From Georgenia yuyongxinii (lineage in GTDB: Bacteria; Actinomycetota; Actinomycetes; Actinomycetales; Actinomycetaceae), in contig NZ_CP040915.1 in NCBI RefSeq assembly GCF_006352065.1, forward strand, positions 2,480,001-2,544,000: DNA of 64,000 nt, in the 5' to 3' direction. Within the stretch, counting starts at the first letter, position 1. Each line of letters opens with the position of its first letter. The notes under the pieces were generated by a model. It worked only from the letters and a program-made list of their open reading frames with translations, did no database searches and was not told the origin of the DNA. Positions 48,303-57,710 of the stretch are shown piece by piece. The translations under genes and the position numbers were made by a program.

Positions 48303-48467
48303 AACGCGAACGGCCCGGCCAGTGCGGACGGGGAAGAGGTGCGAGGGAGCAGGGCCGGCGCGCGGCCGTCGGGACCGACCGCAGGATGCCGACGGTCCGT
48401 AACGGCGCAGTAACGCCGGGCGGCGAAGGCTGGCGCCTGTCGGTGTGCAGCCTTGGAGGCGATCGGC

Positions 48468-51400
48468 ATGGCAGCACTGACCCCGACAGTCCTCGAACGC
48501 GTCGCGCGCTGCGCACGGCACGTGCACGTCAACGGGCTGACCACCGGAGCCCAGGTGGTCCTCACCGTCGACGGCGACACCTTCACCGCCACCGCCGCCG
48601 GCGGCGGGCACACGTTCGACGTGCCACCGCTTACCGCCGACGCGGTGCTCACCGCCACGCAGGACGACGGCAGCGGCCCCACCCCACCCTCCCCCGCGGT
48701 GATCGTCGAGGACGCCGCCGCCCCACCCACGTCGGCGCCCCTCTTCCCCGCCGAGGTGAGAGCCTGCAGCCAGTGCGTCCACCTCCGCGGGCTGGTGCCG
48801 GGGTGCGAGGTCGAGGTGCGCCAGGCGGGCAACGTGGCCGGCACGGCGACCGCCGACCGGCACGGCGAGGCCTGCGTCCAGGCAGAGCTGCGCGGGTCGC
48901 GCGAGGATCCCGGGCCCGCCCTCACGGCTCGCATGAGCGTGTGCGGCGCCGCCGGGCCGTCGAGCGGTGCCATCCTTCTGCCGGACGGACCGCTGCCCGC
49001 ACCCGGGGTGGACGCGCCACTCTTCGGCTGCCAGCGCGTGGTCCCCCTCCGAAACCTCCGGCGCGGCGCCAAGACCCAGGTGGGCACGGACTCGGGCACC
49101 TACCTCGGCTGGATCTGCAACTGCTGGACCGACGTCGACGTCAACGTGCTGCACCCCCTCGTCCCGGGCGAGCGGGTGCGCGCCGAGCAGTACTGGGACG
49201 GCGACGCGTGCAAGATGCTCGGTCCGGCCGGCCGATGGGTCGACGTCGTCCCGCCCGACGAGCGGATCAAGCCCGCCGTCCAGGAGGCGCTCGTCGAGGG
49301 CGACCAGCTCATCCGGGTGACCAACCAGATCGTGGGCAGCGACCTTGTCATCCTGGTGCGCGACGACGACGCCTCGCCCGAGCAGCGGTTCGGGCCGCGG
49401 CCAGCCTCCCAGGAACCGGAGATCGCCCTCAACGCCCCCCTCGTAGCCGGCCAGCAGGTCGCCGTCGAGCAGCACCTGTGCGGACATGTGGAGGTCTCCG
49501 ACTGGGCGACCGTGCTGCCCGCCCCCGCCAGCGTGACCGCCCCGGTCCTCCTGCCGCCGCTGTACGAGTGCGCCGGCGCCGTCCAGGTGGCGGGTCTGTA
49601 CCCGGGCGCGGTGGTCCGGGTCTTCCTGGACGGCATCCCGTGCGGCCTGGGGTGGGCGGGCCTGGACGTCAGCGTCGAGGTGACCGCGGCACCCGCGCTG
49701 GTGGTCGGGGCTCGCGTCACCGCCCGCCAGTGGGTGGGCGGCGTCGCCGGCCCACTGTCCGATCCGGTCACGGTCCAGGCCGTCCCGGAGAAGCTCCACG
49801 AACCACGGATCGTGGGCCCGGTGGCCGTGGGAGACACCACGGTCTGGGTCAGCGGCGTCACCCCGGGGGCGTTGGTGTCGGTCTACTCGGCGGGCGCCCT
49901 CCTCGGCGAAGGGTATGCCGGCGAGCCCCTCGCGCGGATCGGCATCAGCGCCGCCACCGGGCTCGTGGACGCCCACGTGCGCCTCTGCAACCGGACCGCT
50001 ACAGGCCCGCGCACCGAGGTCTTGGAGTACCCGGGCGCCGCGCGCACCAACCGCGGAGTGGGCACCCGGGACCTCGACTACGGCACTGTCTGGATCCCCG
50101 AGCACGCCACCACCGAGGGGACCACAGACGGCGGGTACGACCACCCGATCCGCGGCCGGCTCTACCACCCCGTCGACGAGAACGGCGAGCTGCCCGACTT
50201 CGCCCGCCCGCGCCCGCTCGTGCTGATCGCGCACGGGCTCCACTACGCCGACGAGGAGGACCAGAGCCACCTGGGCTACGCCTACCTCGCGGAGCATCTG
50301 GTGCGCTGGGGGATGTTCGTCTTCAGCCTCGACCTCAAACGGGTCAACGAAGAGACGATCAAGATGCAGAGCACCCAGCAGTGGGCACGCGGCGCGATCA
50401 TCCTCGCGGCGCTCGACAAGCTGTTCGCCGACGACGACGTCGGCGAGTACTTCAACCGGGACCGGATCGGTCTGGTCGGGCACTCGATGGGCGGCGAGGG
50501 CGTCGTCGTCGCCCAGGCACTCAACACCGCGCCGCAGACGCCGTGGGGCATTCGCGGCGTGGTGAGCCTGGCCCCCACCCACTGGCGGCCCGACGTGACG
50601 CTTACGAGGGCGAAGTACCTGCAGCTCCACGGCTCCCTCGACCTTCTCCTGGAGAACCCCGGCCGGGTCCAGGGCGCCGAACCCCCGTTCAACGGCTTCC
50701 GGATCTACGACCGGGCGTGGCGGCCGCGCAGCTTCGTGTGGGTCTACGGCGCCATCCACCAGGGCTGGAACCCCAACTGGTGGAACAGCCCCGTCCTCGG
50801 CGGGCCACCCTGGCAGGCCGACGTCGACGGCGCCCTCACGCTGGACGAGCACGCCGAGGTGGCGCGCTGCTACGTCAACGCCTTCTTCCAGGACACGCTC
50901 TTCGGCCGGCGCGACTACGAGGGCTACCTCCACGGGCTGGTCACCCCCCGGACGGTGGCCCACCTCGAGATCTACCCGCTGCACCGTTCGCACGGCACCG
51001 ATCTGGTGGACGACTTCGGCGACGGCGACGACCAGGACGGCGTGCCCGAGGAGACGCCGATCGACCGGACGGCGAACCGGGCGGGCGGCGCCTCGCTGGC
51101 GTCCGGTGCCGGGCTCGACCTCTGGGACGACACCGAGCACGTCGGGGTTCTCGCCCGCTCGGTGCACGACACCCGCAGCACCGACCTCGCGTGGCTCCAG
51201 CCCGACCTGGAGTACACGGTGAGCTTCCCACCCCGCTCCCTCCAGCCGACCGACGTCCTCTCACTCCAGCTCGCGCAGCACTACGACCAGGACGCGGCCG
51301 GCGAGCCGGACGCGACCCACAACCCCGCCGGGATCGACCTCGACCTGGTGGCGACGCTGGACGACGGTGCCGAGACGGCGTCCGTCCGGGTGGGCAGCGC

Positions 51401-51590
51401 CGGGGTGGCGCCCTACGCCGCGCCGGTGGAGGAGCCGTGGACGGTGTTCCGGACCGTGCGGCTGCCCCTCGACGCGTTCACCGCCGTCAATCAGGCACTC
51501 GACCTGGGCACCATCCGGAGCGTGCGGCTCCGGCTCGTGCTGCGCCCGACCGGCCGCGTGCTCGTGGACGACGTGGAGTTCCGGGCATGA
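48468..51590 (+). CDS. Large alpha/beta hydrolase with repeated N-terminal beta domains
   Basis: A 1040-residue protein. Residues 10-510 form about six tandem beta-rich units sharing a GL.PG..V.V...G pattern (for example CVHLRGLVPGCEVEVRQAG, VQVAGLYPGAVVRVFLDG, VWVSGVTPGALVSVYSAG) and scattered Cys. Residues 520-860 are an alpha/beta hydrolase: LVLIAHGLHYADEEDQSH (oxyanion region) and the nucleophile elbow LVGHSMGGEGVV. A likely catalytic His is in VYGAIHQGWN. A C-terminal beta region follows (860-1040; VLVDDVEF resembles carbohydrate-binding folds). No signal peptide is visible, odd for such an architecture. GGAGG is 8 nt before ATG 48468. Substrate unknown; polyester, lipid or peptide possible. 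Confidence 0.8.
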   Translation: MAALTPTVLERVARCARHVHVNGLTTGAQVVLTVDGDTFTATAAGGGHTFDVPPLTADAVLTATQDDGSGPTPPSPAVIVEDAAAPPTSAPLFPAEVRACSQCVHLRGLVPGCEVEVRQAGNVAGTATADRHGEACVQAELRGSREDPGPALTARMSVCGAAGPSSGAILLPDGPLPAPGVDAPLFGCQRVVPLRNLRRGAKTQVGTDSGTYLGWICNCWTDVDVNVLHPLVPGERVRAEQYWDGDACKMLGPAGRWVDVVPPDERIKPAVQEALVEGDQLIRVTNQIVGSDLVILVRDDDASPEQRFGPRPASQEPEIALNAPLVAGQQVAVEQHLCGHVEVSDWATVLPAPASVTAPVLLPPLYECAGAVQVAGLYPGAVVRVFLDGIPCGLGWAGLDVSVEVTAAPALVVGARVTARQWVGGVAGPLSDPVTVQAVPEKLHEPRIVGPVAVGDTTVWVSGVTPGALVSVYSAGALLGEGYAGEPLARIGISAATGLVDAHVRLCNRTATGPRTEVLEYPGAARTNRGVGTRDLDYGTVWIPEHATTEGTTDGGYDHPIRGRLYHPVDENGELPDFARPRPLVLIAHGLHYADEEDQSHLGYAYLAEHLVRWGMFVFSLDLKRVNEETIKMQSTQQWARGAIILAALDKLFADDDVGEYFNRDRIGLVGHSMGGEGVVVAQALNTAPQTPWGIRGVVSLAPTHWRPDVTLTRAKYLQLHGSLDLLLENPGRVQGAEPPFNGFRIYDRAWRPRSFVWVYGAIHQGWNPNWWNSPVLGGPPWQADVDGALTLDEHAEVARCYVNAFFQDTLFGRRDYEGYLHGLVTPRTVAHLEIYPLHRSHGTDLVDDFGDGDDQDGVPEETPIDRTANRAGGASLASGAGLDLWDDTEHVGVLARSVHDTRSTDLAWLQPDLEYTVSFPPRSLQPTDVLSLQLAQHYDQDAAGEPDATHNPAGIDLDLVATLDDGAETASVRVGSAGVAPYAAPVEEPWTVFRTVRLPLDAFTAVNQALDLGTIRSVRLRLVLRPTGRVLVDDVEFRA

Positions 51591-51600
51591 GGAGCAGCGG

Positions 51601-51954
51601 ATGAGCATCGGTCCCAACCGCTGGCAGCGGCGGCGCGACAGCGCAAGGGCCCGGCGCGCACAGCCGGTGATCCATCGCTGCACGGTCCAGCGCCGGTGGC
51701 GCGGGGGCTACCAGGTGACCATCGAGGGCACCGACCTCGTCCGCGCCGGCGTGCCCGCGAGTGCCCGCGTCGGCCAGCAGGCCGTCACGGACCTGCGCGT
51801 GGCGCCGGGCCGGATCACCGGGGTCGTGGCGCACAAGCCCCGGTCGCGCGCCGCCGTCGTCGACAACGGCGTGCTCGAGGCCCGGGCCGTGGCGACACTG
51901 CGCCGGTACCCCGCCCTGGCGGATCTCGCCCGCATCTTCCCGCGACGGCGCTGA
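51601..51954 (+). CDS. Small basic hypothetical protein
   Basis: A 117-residue, strongly basic protein (MSIGPNRWQRRRDSARARRAQPVIHRC...). The middle part GGYQVTIEGTDLVRAGVPASARVGQQAVTDLRVAPG looks beta-rich, and the C-terminus has LRRYPALADLARIFPRRR. GAGGAG lies 6 nt before the ATG and the gene begins 10 bp after the alpha/beta hydrolase stop, so the two are an operon. I do not recognise the family. Confidence 0.65.
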   Translation: MSIGPNRWQRRRDSARARRAQPVIHRCTVQRRWRGGYQVTIEGTDLVRAGVPASARVGQQAVTDLRVAPGRITGVVAHKPRSRAAVVDNGVLEARAVATLRRYPALADLARIFPRRR

Positions 51955-51981
51955 GGCGTGTCGTGCGTCTGACCCGGCTGG

Positions 51982-52213
51982 AAGTTCTCTCCTCGTCGTC
52001 GGCCACGCCGAACCAGCAGGTGAGAGTCAGGTCCCCGGAGTCGAAGGTGACCTCGGGCCGGTACCCGGCGAAGTACGGGGACTGGCGCCCTCCGTCGTCC
52101 GACGCGGCGAGGGTGAGCGTGACCGGGATCGCGTCCCCAGCCGCGAACGTCCGCGGTGCGTCCGCGGTCGCTTCGGCGGTCGCATCCGCGCCGGTGCCTG
52201 CACCGGCGGCCAC
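51982..52213 (-). pseudogene. EF-Tu domain-III-like gene fragment
   Basis: On the minus strand the frame reads AIPVTLTLAASDDGGRQSP followed by YFAGYRPEVTFDSGDLTLTCWF. This closely parallels EF-Tu domain III (the DEGGRHTPFF.GYRPQFYF segment). There is no GTPase domain and the homologous part is only about 50-60 residues, after which the frame runs into sequence antisense to the gene at 51601. It could be the remnant of a small stand-alone EF-Tu-barrel protein. No convincing start codon with RBS is seen. Confidence 0.5.
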
Positions 52214-52282
52214 CGTCCGGCGACCGGCTCGCTCCGCCTGGACCCGACGGCGTCACGCACGGCGCCGTCGGGCGTTCCCGAT

Positions 52283-52767
52283 TCAGGGTGTGGAGCTGGC
52301 GGCGAGCGAATCCGCGAGGTGTTGTCGACCTTGGCCTGCCAGCCGTCCTCCAACGGTCCTTTCATACCCGTGACGAAAACGCAGACCCCCAGCGACCTTC
52401 GTCAGCCCCTTGGCGTCGAGCAGCTCCGTCAGGATCGGCCGGACTGCCACCGGGCGATCTCTTCCGCGGTGGGCATCTCGCCGGCCTTCTTGTCCGGCCG
52501 GGGTGCGCCCGCGGTGGTCAGGAGGGCATACCGGGCACCGGTGGGCAGCTTCGCGTGCTTGAGGAAGCGCCGCGCGCGCCCGAGGGGCCGGCCCATGCGC
52601 CCGGGTGAGCTGAACACGTGCAGGTCGGCCGGTGGCAGGGCCGTGGGGTCGGCGTCCCGGATGTGGTGGACGTCGACGGCGACGCCCTTGGCAATCAACG
52701 CATGCTCGACATCCGCTCCGGCAGTACCGTTCCCGAACATCGATGCGTAGTAGAAGGGAATCTTCAA
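52283..52767 (-). pseudogene. Flavodoxin-family gene, copy 2, heavily degraded
   Basis: Homologous throughout to the intact copy at 57222, but the start codon is TTG in place of ATG. A 4-nt deletion follows ARWQ (near 52447), a 1-nt insertion lies in the region equal to AEGCVYV (near 52388), and another indel follows KVD (near 52322). The N-terminal half is still readable as KIPFYYASMFGNGTAGADVEHAL and FSSPGRMGRPLGRARRFLKH. With several lesions it is surely nonfunctional. Confidence 0.85.
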
Positions 52768-53185
52768 GGCGGGCCTCCTTTGGGCCGTTGGTTTGACAGG
52801 TACTGCGGGGCCCCCTGGGCCCGGTGCGCGGCTGGCGGCGATGAGCACGGCGGCGAGCACCAGCAGCCAGAGCATCGCGGCGGCGCCCGCGCCAGAGCAT
52901 CGCGGCGGCGCCCGCGCCAGCGGCGGCGAGGATGCCCACACCGAAGGCGACGGCAAGCCCGTCGAAGACCAGGAACGGCGGGACGACAAGCCACCGGACC
53001 GGGGACCCGATGGCCATAAGCTCGCTCAACGCCTGGTCGACGTAGCGGTACCCGTCCCAGCGAGCCGCGGCGAGGACGTCGGCGGCCACGTACACGACGG
53101 GCGCGGCGATTCCCGAGGCCAGGAGCAGGGGCCTCAATCGTCCCCGCTCCGCGGCCGTCCGGTCGAGCTCCGATGCGTAGGTCAT
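52768..53185 (-). pseudogene. DUF998-like membrane gene broken by a tandem duplication
   Basis: ATG 53185 opens MTYASELDRTAAERGRL, then RPLLLASGIAAPVVYVAADVLAAARWDGYRYVDQALSELM, a DUF998-like start with three TM-like segments to about 52900. A 25-bp tandem duplication (52866-52915) then shifts the frame. Reading past it in the next frame gives AAMLWLLVLAAVLIAASRAP, another TM segment, so the duplication is probably what disrupted the gene. The equivalent place upstream of flavodoxin copy 3 is taken by a small membrane-protein gene whose start region (GTGAGCGGTATGAC) is similar. Confidence 0.65.
52866..52915. repeat. 25-bp perfect tandem duplication
   Basis: The unit beginning GCCAGAGCATCGCGGCGG is present twice with no mismatch (52866-52890 and 52891-52915). 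It lies within the DUF998-like reading frame and shifts it by one base. Confidence 0.9.
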
Positions 53186-53237
53186 GCCGCTCACTTCGTT
53201 GTGGCTCCACGCTCGCGCTCAGCCGGACGGTTTCCAA

Positions 53238-53254
53238 GCGACCAAAGTCCCGTC
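53238..53254 (-). promoter_or_regulatory. DevR/DosR-like box upstream of flavodoxin copy 2 module
   Basis: On the minus strand GACGGGACTTTGGTCGC. Compared with the published DosR consensus core GGGACTWWAGTCCC, it agrees at about 12 of 14 positions. The matching elements upstream of copies 1 and 3 make chance less likely. Confidence 0.45.
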
Positions 53255-53314
53255 GGATTTGGGCGGCCGTCGGAACGGCGCCCGCTGACCGCCGGCGCAG
53301 CCGCGTCGTGGCCG

Positions 53315-53466
53315 TCAGCCGACGACACCACGTTCCTCGGGCAGAACGGTCACTTCGCAGCGCGGGCCGGACGCTCGGGCGATGCGCGCATCGGCGGTGA
53401 CGAGCGAACAGCCCAGTTCCTCGGCATTCAGGAGAGCGGCCGCGGCCCCGAGCGACACTGGGCGTA
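53315..53466 (-). pseudogene. PIN-domain toxin C-terminal remnant
   Basis: A minus-strand frame ending at 53315 reads ALRPVSLGAAAALLNAEEL followed by GCSLVTADARIARASGPR and CEVTVLPEERGVVG. The LVTADARIARA strand with its Asp is the typical last conserved segment of VapC PIN toxins. There is no start codon or N-terminal half; the upstream end fuses into the 3' end of the metalloprotease reading frame. Confidence 0.6.
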
Positions 53467-56400
53467 GCGCGGGGTGCCCAGGAAGATCGCCTCGCCCCAG
53501 AGCCGGTCCTCGTCGAGGTGGCCGAGGATGTGCCCCGGGACCACCGCCACGAAGGCGCCGTCGTCCACCTCGCCGGTGACCACGTGCTGCTCACCCGGCC
53601 TGCTCTCGAACCAGAGCACGACGGCGACGTCACCGCGGTCGACGGCGTGCGGGACGCCGTCCTCGCTGGCGCGGATAGGCCCGCGGACTGCCTCGCCGTC
53701 GCGGACCAGGTCGTCGATCCAGGTGCGCAGGCCGGGCCGCAGCGCGAGCCCGGCACCCCACACCACGGACGGCGCCGTGCACCTCCGCGGGTCGGGCGGT
53801 GCGACGAAGGCGTTGAACGAGGACCGGACCGGCCGCTCGAACTCGCCCTCACGGAAGGCGAGCGCGAAGGCCGACCCGTGGACGGGGTCGCCCGCCAGGC
53901 TCTCGGTCGCGACGGGCACCACGCGGCTGCCGTCCCGGGCCAGGCGCAGCCACGCGTGGCCGACGTACGCGCGCACGTGCGCGCTGTCCTGCTCCGGCAC
54001 CACGAAGTAGAGCGCCGAGGAGTACACCGGGTTGGTCACCGCCAGCCCGGACCAGCGCCGCTCCGCGGGCGAGCCGTGGGTCAGGCCCTTGGTGTCGAAG
54101 TTGGACTGGGCCCAGTTGTTGTGGATGACGATCTCGCTCTGGTTGGGGTCCAGGGGGTCGACGTACCGGTCGACGGTGACCTTGACGCAGAAGTGCTCGA
54201 CCTCGACGTCCGCCACCTGCAGCTTGGCGGGCACGTCCCAGTCCATCTCGAACGCGACGACGCCGCCCGGCGGGACGGGCTGCAGCGGCGCCGCGCCGAG
54301 GGCGTTCCAGGTGCCGGGGCTGACCGTGAAGGGCAGCCACTCGAAGCTCACGCGCACGTTGTCGGCCTGCTTGGAGCCGGCGTTGTGCACGCGGGCGACG
54401 ATCTTGTGGCGCAGTCCCTTGGCCACGCGGTTCTCCCCGGCCGGGCCGCGCAGGTCGATGTCCGGGCTCTTCCAGTTGCCACGGCCGGGGGCCGGTGCGA
54501 TCCGCAGCTCGGGCCGGTGCGCCCGCACGTATTGGACGTCGACCCGGGCGGAGTTCGGATCGGCCGGGTCGAACTGGTTGAACACCAGCCGGAAGTCGTG
54601 GAGCCGGGCGATGTTGGTCGTGTCCGTCTCCTCGTAGTCCTCCCCCGCGGCGTCCAGGACCGGCCCCTCGCCGTCGGCGTCGGCGGCGAGACGCAGCACC
54701 ACGGGGCGGGCCGGCTCGGCCTTGCCGTCGGGCTTGACGTCGGTGCCGACGACGAGCTGGGGGCCGCCGTCGGTCGCGGTCAGCTGCTGGTCGCCGATGT
54801 GTCCGGCGCCCGCGATGGTGCGCCGGTACTCGAAGTAGTAGTTCCACTTGTCCTGGATGCGGATCTCCAGCCCGGCCAGCCGGCCGCCGGTGGGACCGGT
54901 GGGCGGGATCGACCCGACCGCCTGCAGCGTCACCGGTCCGCCGGCGGGGTTGGCGCCGAAGTCGAAGGACCGCACCCAGCCGGGCGGGATCCAGCCCATG
55001 CGCATCTTCGTGGGCAGGGAGAAGTGCGGCAGGGTGGAGTCGCTGCTCATGAGGTCGAGGTTGGCCACGTCCCGCGCGTCGATCTCGGCGGGGTAGTCGC
55101 CGCGGTTGTACAGGTCCTCCAGCCCCAGCGTGTGCCCCAGCTCGTGCGCGGTGGCCGTGACGAAGCTGAACCGGCGGTCGGCGGGCATCGAGGCGGGCAG
55201 GGTGTCCGGCATGAAAATCACCGGCATCCGCTCGAACGAGGTGGAGAAGTCGGTCTTCCACCAGAACTGCGCCCGCCAGGCCTGGGGCCAGATGTACTTG
55301 GCCGGGAAGAGCTTCCCGCCGATGGCGACGGCGTTGGACGACTCGGTGCGCACGAGGAAGACCACGACGTCGCTCATGGGCAGGACCGTCCTGCCGGTGC
55401 CGTTGTCGGCCAGCGCCGCGGAGACGGCGTTGGCGCACTCCTCCCAGAACGACGGCTTCGGGTTCCAGCCCGCCCACGTGTCGGTCTTCTCCTTCGGCTC
55501 CAGCGCGTCGGACCACCCGATGTCGACGGACACCGGGTCGAGGACGGCGCCCGTCACCAGGTCGATGTCCGTCCCCCGGCCGGGCCCGGCGTCGCTGAAG
55601 ATGGACGCCTCGCGGTAGTAGGCGCGCACGTTCTCTGGCGGGGCGGGCGGAGGGCCGCCGACCAGCACCTCACGCCAGCCCGCCCGCGACGTCGTCAGCT
55701 CCGGCGCCGTGAAGCGGGAGCCCTTGAGCTGCAGCGGCACCATGAGCACGCGCCAGAGCCGGGGCGCGGGCACGGTGTTGAGGTTCTGCGGGCCGGCGGC
55801 ACCGCCCCCCACGAGCCCTTGACGAACACCTCCTGCTTGCCCGTCAGCGCGACGCCGGGGCCGGTGTCGTCGTCGGGCCAGTGCGCGACCACGCGGAAGC
55901 GGGCGGTGGCGAGCACCTGGCCGTCGGAGCGGAGGCGGCACACCAGGGTGAACTCTCCGGGTTGGCGAGCCGCGCCGACGACGAACCGGTGAACGCCGTC
56001 GCCCTGGTCGGGCTCGAGGCCGGCGGAGACGAAGCCGGCATCGGCTCCCTCCTCGACGGTGAGTTCGACGTCGGCCGGCTGCAGGCCCGCCGCGCCGAGC
56101 TCGGCCTCGCACCGGACGTAGCCGGAGAGCCAGGCGGGCGCCAGCGGCACGCGCAGCTCGATGCTCGACGGCGGCAGCCCCCAGTCGCGGGCCTCTGCCG
56201 CGTCCGCGGTGAGCGCCACGAGGACGGAGTGCCAGCGCGCGGCCCCGATCACGCGCGCCCCGAAGTCGGGCCCCGCCGTCGGCGGTTGCCCGCCCAGCCC
56301 GATGATCTCGGAGGTCCCAGTGACCGTGTCCACCGCCAGCACCGCCGGGTACGTAGCCGCCGCGGCGACGACGGCGCCCGCCCCGGCCGCGACGGGCTGC

Positions 56401-56927
56401 GGCGGCCGGGCGGTGCCCGTGCCCAGGTCGAGCACGCGGAGCCGGCGCCCCGGCGAGGTGTCCTCTAGGACGACGACGGTGCCCGGCTCGGGGCCGGGGG
56501 TCAGTGCGAGCGGATGGTCGAACGCGTCGGAGAGCTCGGCGCCGGCCCCGGTGGCCGGATCGACGCTGTGCAGGCGCCCGTCAGTGGTGAGCATGAGCAG
56601 GGTGGCTGGGTCTTGTCCGTTCGCCACGGCCACGATCTCCGCGGCCGGGGTGTGCACGGTCTGTGCCTCGGCGCGGAGTCCGCCGTCGCGCGGGACCAGC
56701 AGCACGGCCGACGGCTCGGCGACGAAGAGACCGAGTCCGTCGGTCGTGAACGCGACTCCCCGCACGTCGGTGAAGCCGCGCGCCAGGACGACGTCCCGAC
56801 CGTCGTAGAGGCGCAGCGCGCGCACGTCGCCCGAGGCCGTGGCGTAGCAGACGGCGTTGCCCGGCTCGTCGAAGACGACCGTGCCGGGGACCGGTGAGGC
56901 CGAGAGGGCAAGGGACCAGGCAACCAT
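53428..56927 (-). pseudogene. Large zinc metalloprotease gene interrupted by a frameshift
   Basis: ATG 56927 (AAGGAG upstream) opens an N-terminal part of about 370 residues resembling a beta-propeller (VVFDEPGNAVCYATASGDVRALRLYDG, then VVVLEDTSPGRRLRVLDLGTG). At the run of six C at 55805-55810 (G6 in gene direction) the frame breaks after VFVKGSWG. The next frame carries on smoothly as GGGAAGPQNLNTVPAPRLWRV; one more G would join them. The second part (about 790 residues) holds the zinc motif TAHELGHTLGLED (HExxHxxGxxD), then LDLMSSDSTLPHFSLPTKMRMGW (Met-turn-like), and several beta domains. The whole would be about 1165 residues. The homopolymer lesion may be a phase-variation tract, a decay step or a sequencing error. 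The C-terminus runs into a PIN remnant. Confidence 0.75.
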
Positions 56928-57221
56928 CTCGGGCTCCTTCGGCCGGGGCAAGGGCAGCCCGCGCGGACTGCCCGCCTGGGATCGGCCGAGCCCGCCGCGG
57001 CGATGTCCCGAACGTAGGGCGCGAGTGTTACTGCGGCGTTACCCGGTCGACGGTACCCAGAGGGCCTGGAGGTCCTCAGTCGTCCAGGGCAGAGGCGGAG
57101 ACGTCCCACCGCTCGCCAGACCGTGTCGCGACACCGGCTGGGCCTGGGCTGGACCGGGCCGTGCGCTGATGAGGAAGCGACCGCCCGACACGGCCGCTTC
57201 CTCAGGTTCGTCTCGTGGCGT

Positions 57222-57710
57222 TCAGGGCGCCGAGGCGGTGGCGAGCGTGTCGACGAAGGTGTCGACCTTCGCCTGCCACCCGTCCTCCAGCGGTCCCTTC
57301 ATCCCGGTGACGTACACGCAGCCCTCGGCGACCTTCGTCATCCCCTTGGCGTCGAGCAGCTCGGTCATGATCGGCCGGACCTTCTGCCACCGGGCGATCT
57401 CCTCCGCAGTGCGCATCTCGCCCGTCTTCTTGTCCGGCTGGGGTGCGCCCTCGGTGGTCAGGAGGGCGTACCGGGTGCCGGCGGGCAGCTCCACGTGCTG
57501 GAGGAAGCGCCGCGCCCGGCCGAGGGGCCGGCCCATGCGCCCGGGCGAGCTGAAGACGTACAGGTCGGCCGCCGGAAGGGCTCTGGGGTCAGCCTCCCTG
57601 ATGTGGTGAACGTCGACGGCGACGCCCTTGGCAGTCATCGCACGCTCGAACTCCTTCGCGACGGCGGCACCGTTCCCGAACTTCGACGCGTGGTAGTAGG
57701 CGATCTTCAT
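57222..57710 (-). CDS. Flavodoxin-family protein (intact copy 3)
   Basis: A 162-residue flavodoxin-fold protein: MKIAYYHASKFGNGAAVAKEFERAM (phosphate loop variant), DLYVFSSPGRMGRPLGRARRFLQH and YALLTTEGAPQPDKK, then EGCVYVTGMKGPLEDGW near the C-terminus. ATG 57710 with GGAGG upstream. Its ATGA overlaps the stop of a small membrane-protein gene. It is the only intact member of three copies in 10 kb. The role is unknown; flavodoxins carry electrons or sense flavin redox state. The DevR-like box upstream suggests induction by low oxygen (inference). The 295 bp before it (56928-57221) have nothing recognised. Confidence 0.82.
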   Translation of the reverse strand: MKIAYYHASKFGNGAAVAKEFERAMTAKGVAVDVHHIREADPRALPAADLYVFSSPGRMGRPLGRARRFLQHVELPAGTRYALLTTEGAPQPDKKTGEMRTAEEIARWQKVRPIMTELLDAKGMTKVAEGCVYVTGMKGPLEDGWQAKVDTFVDTLATASAP

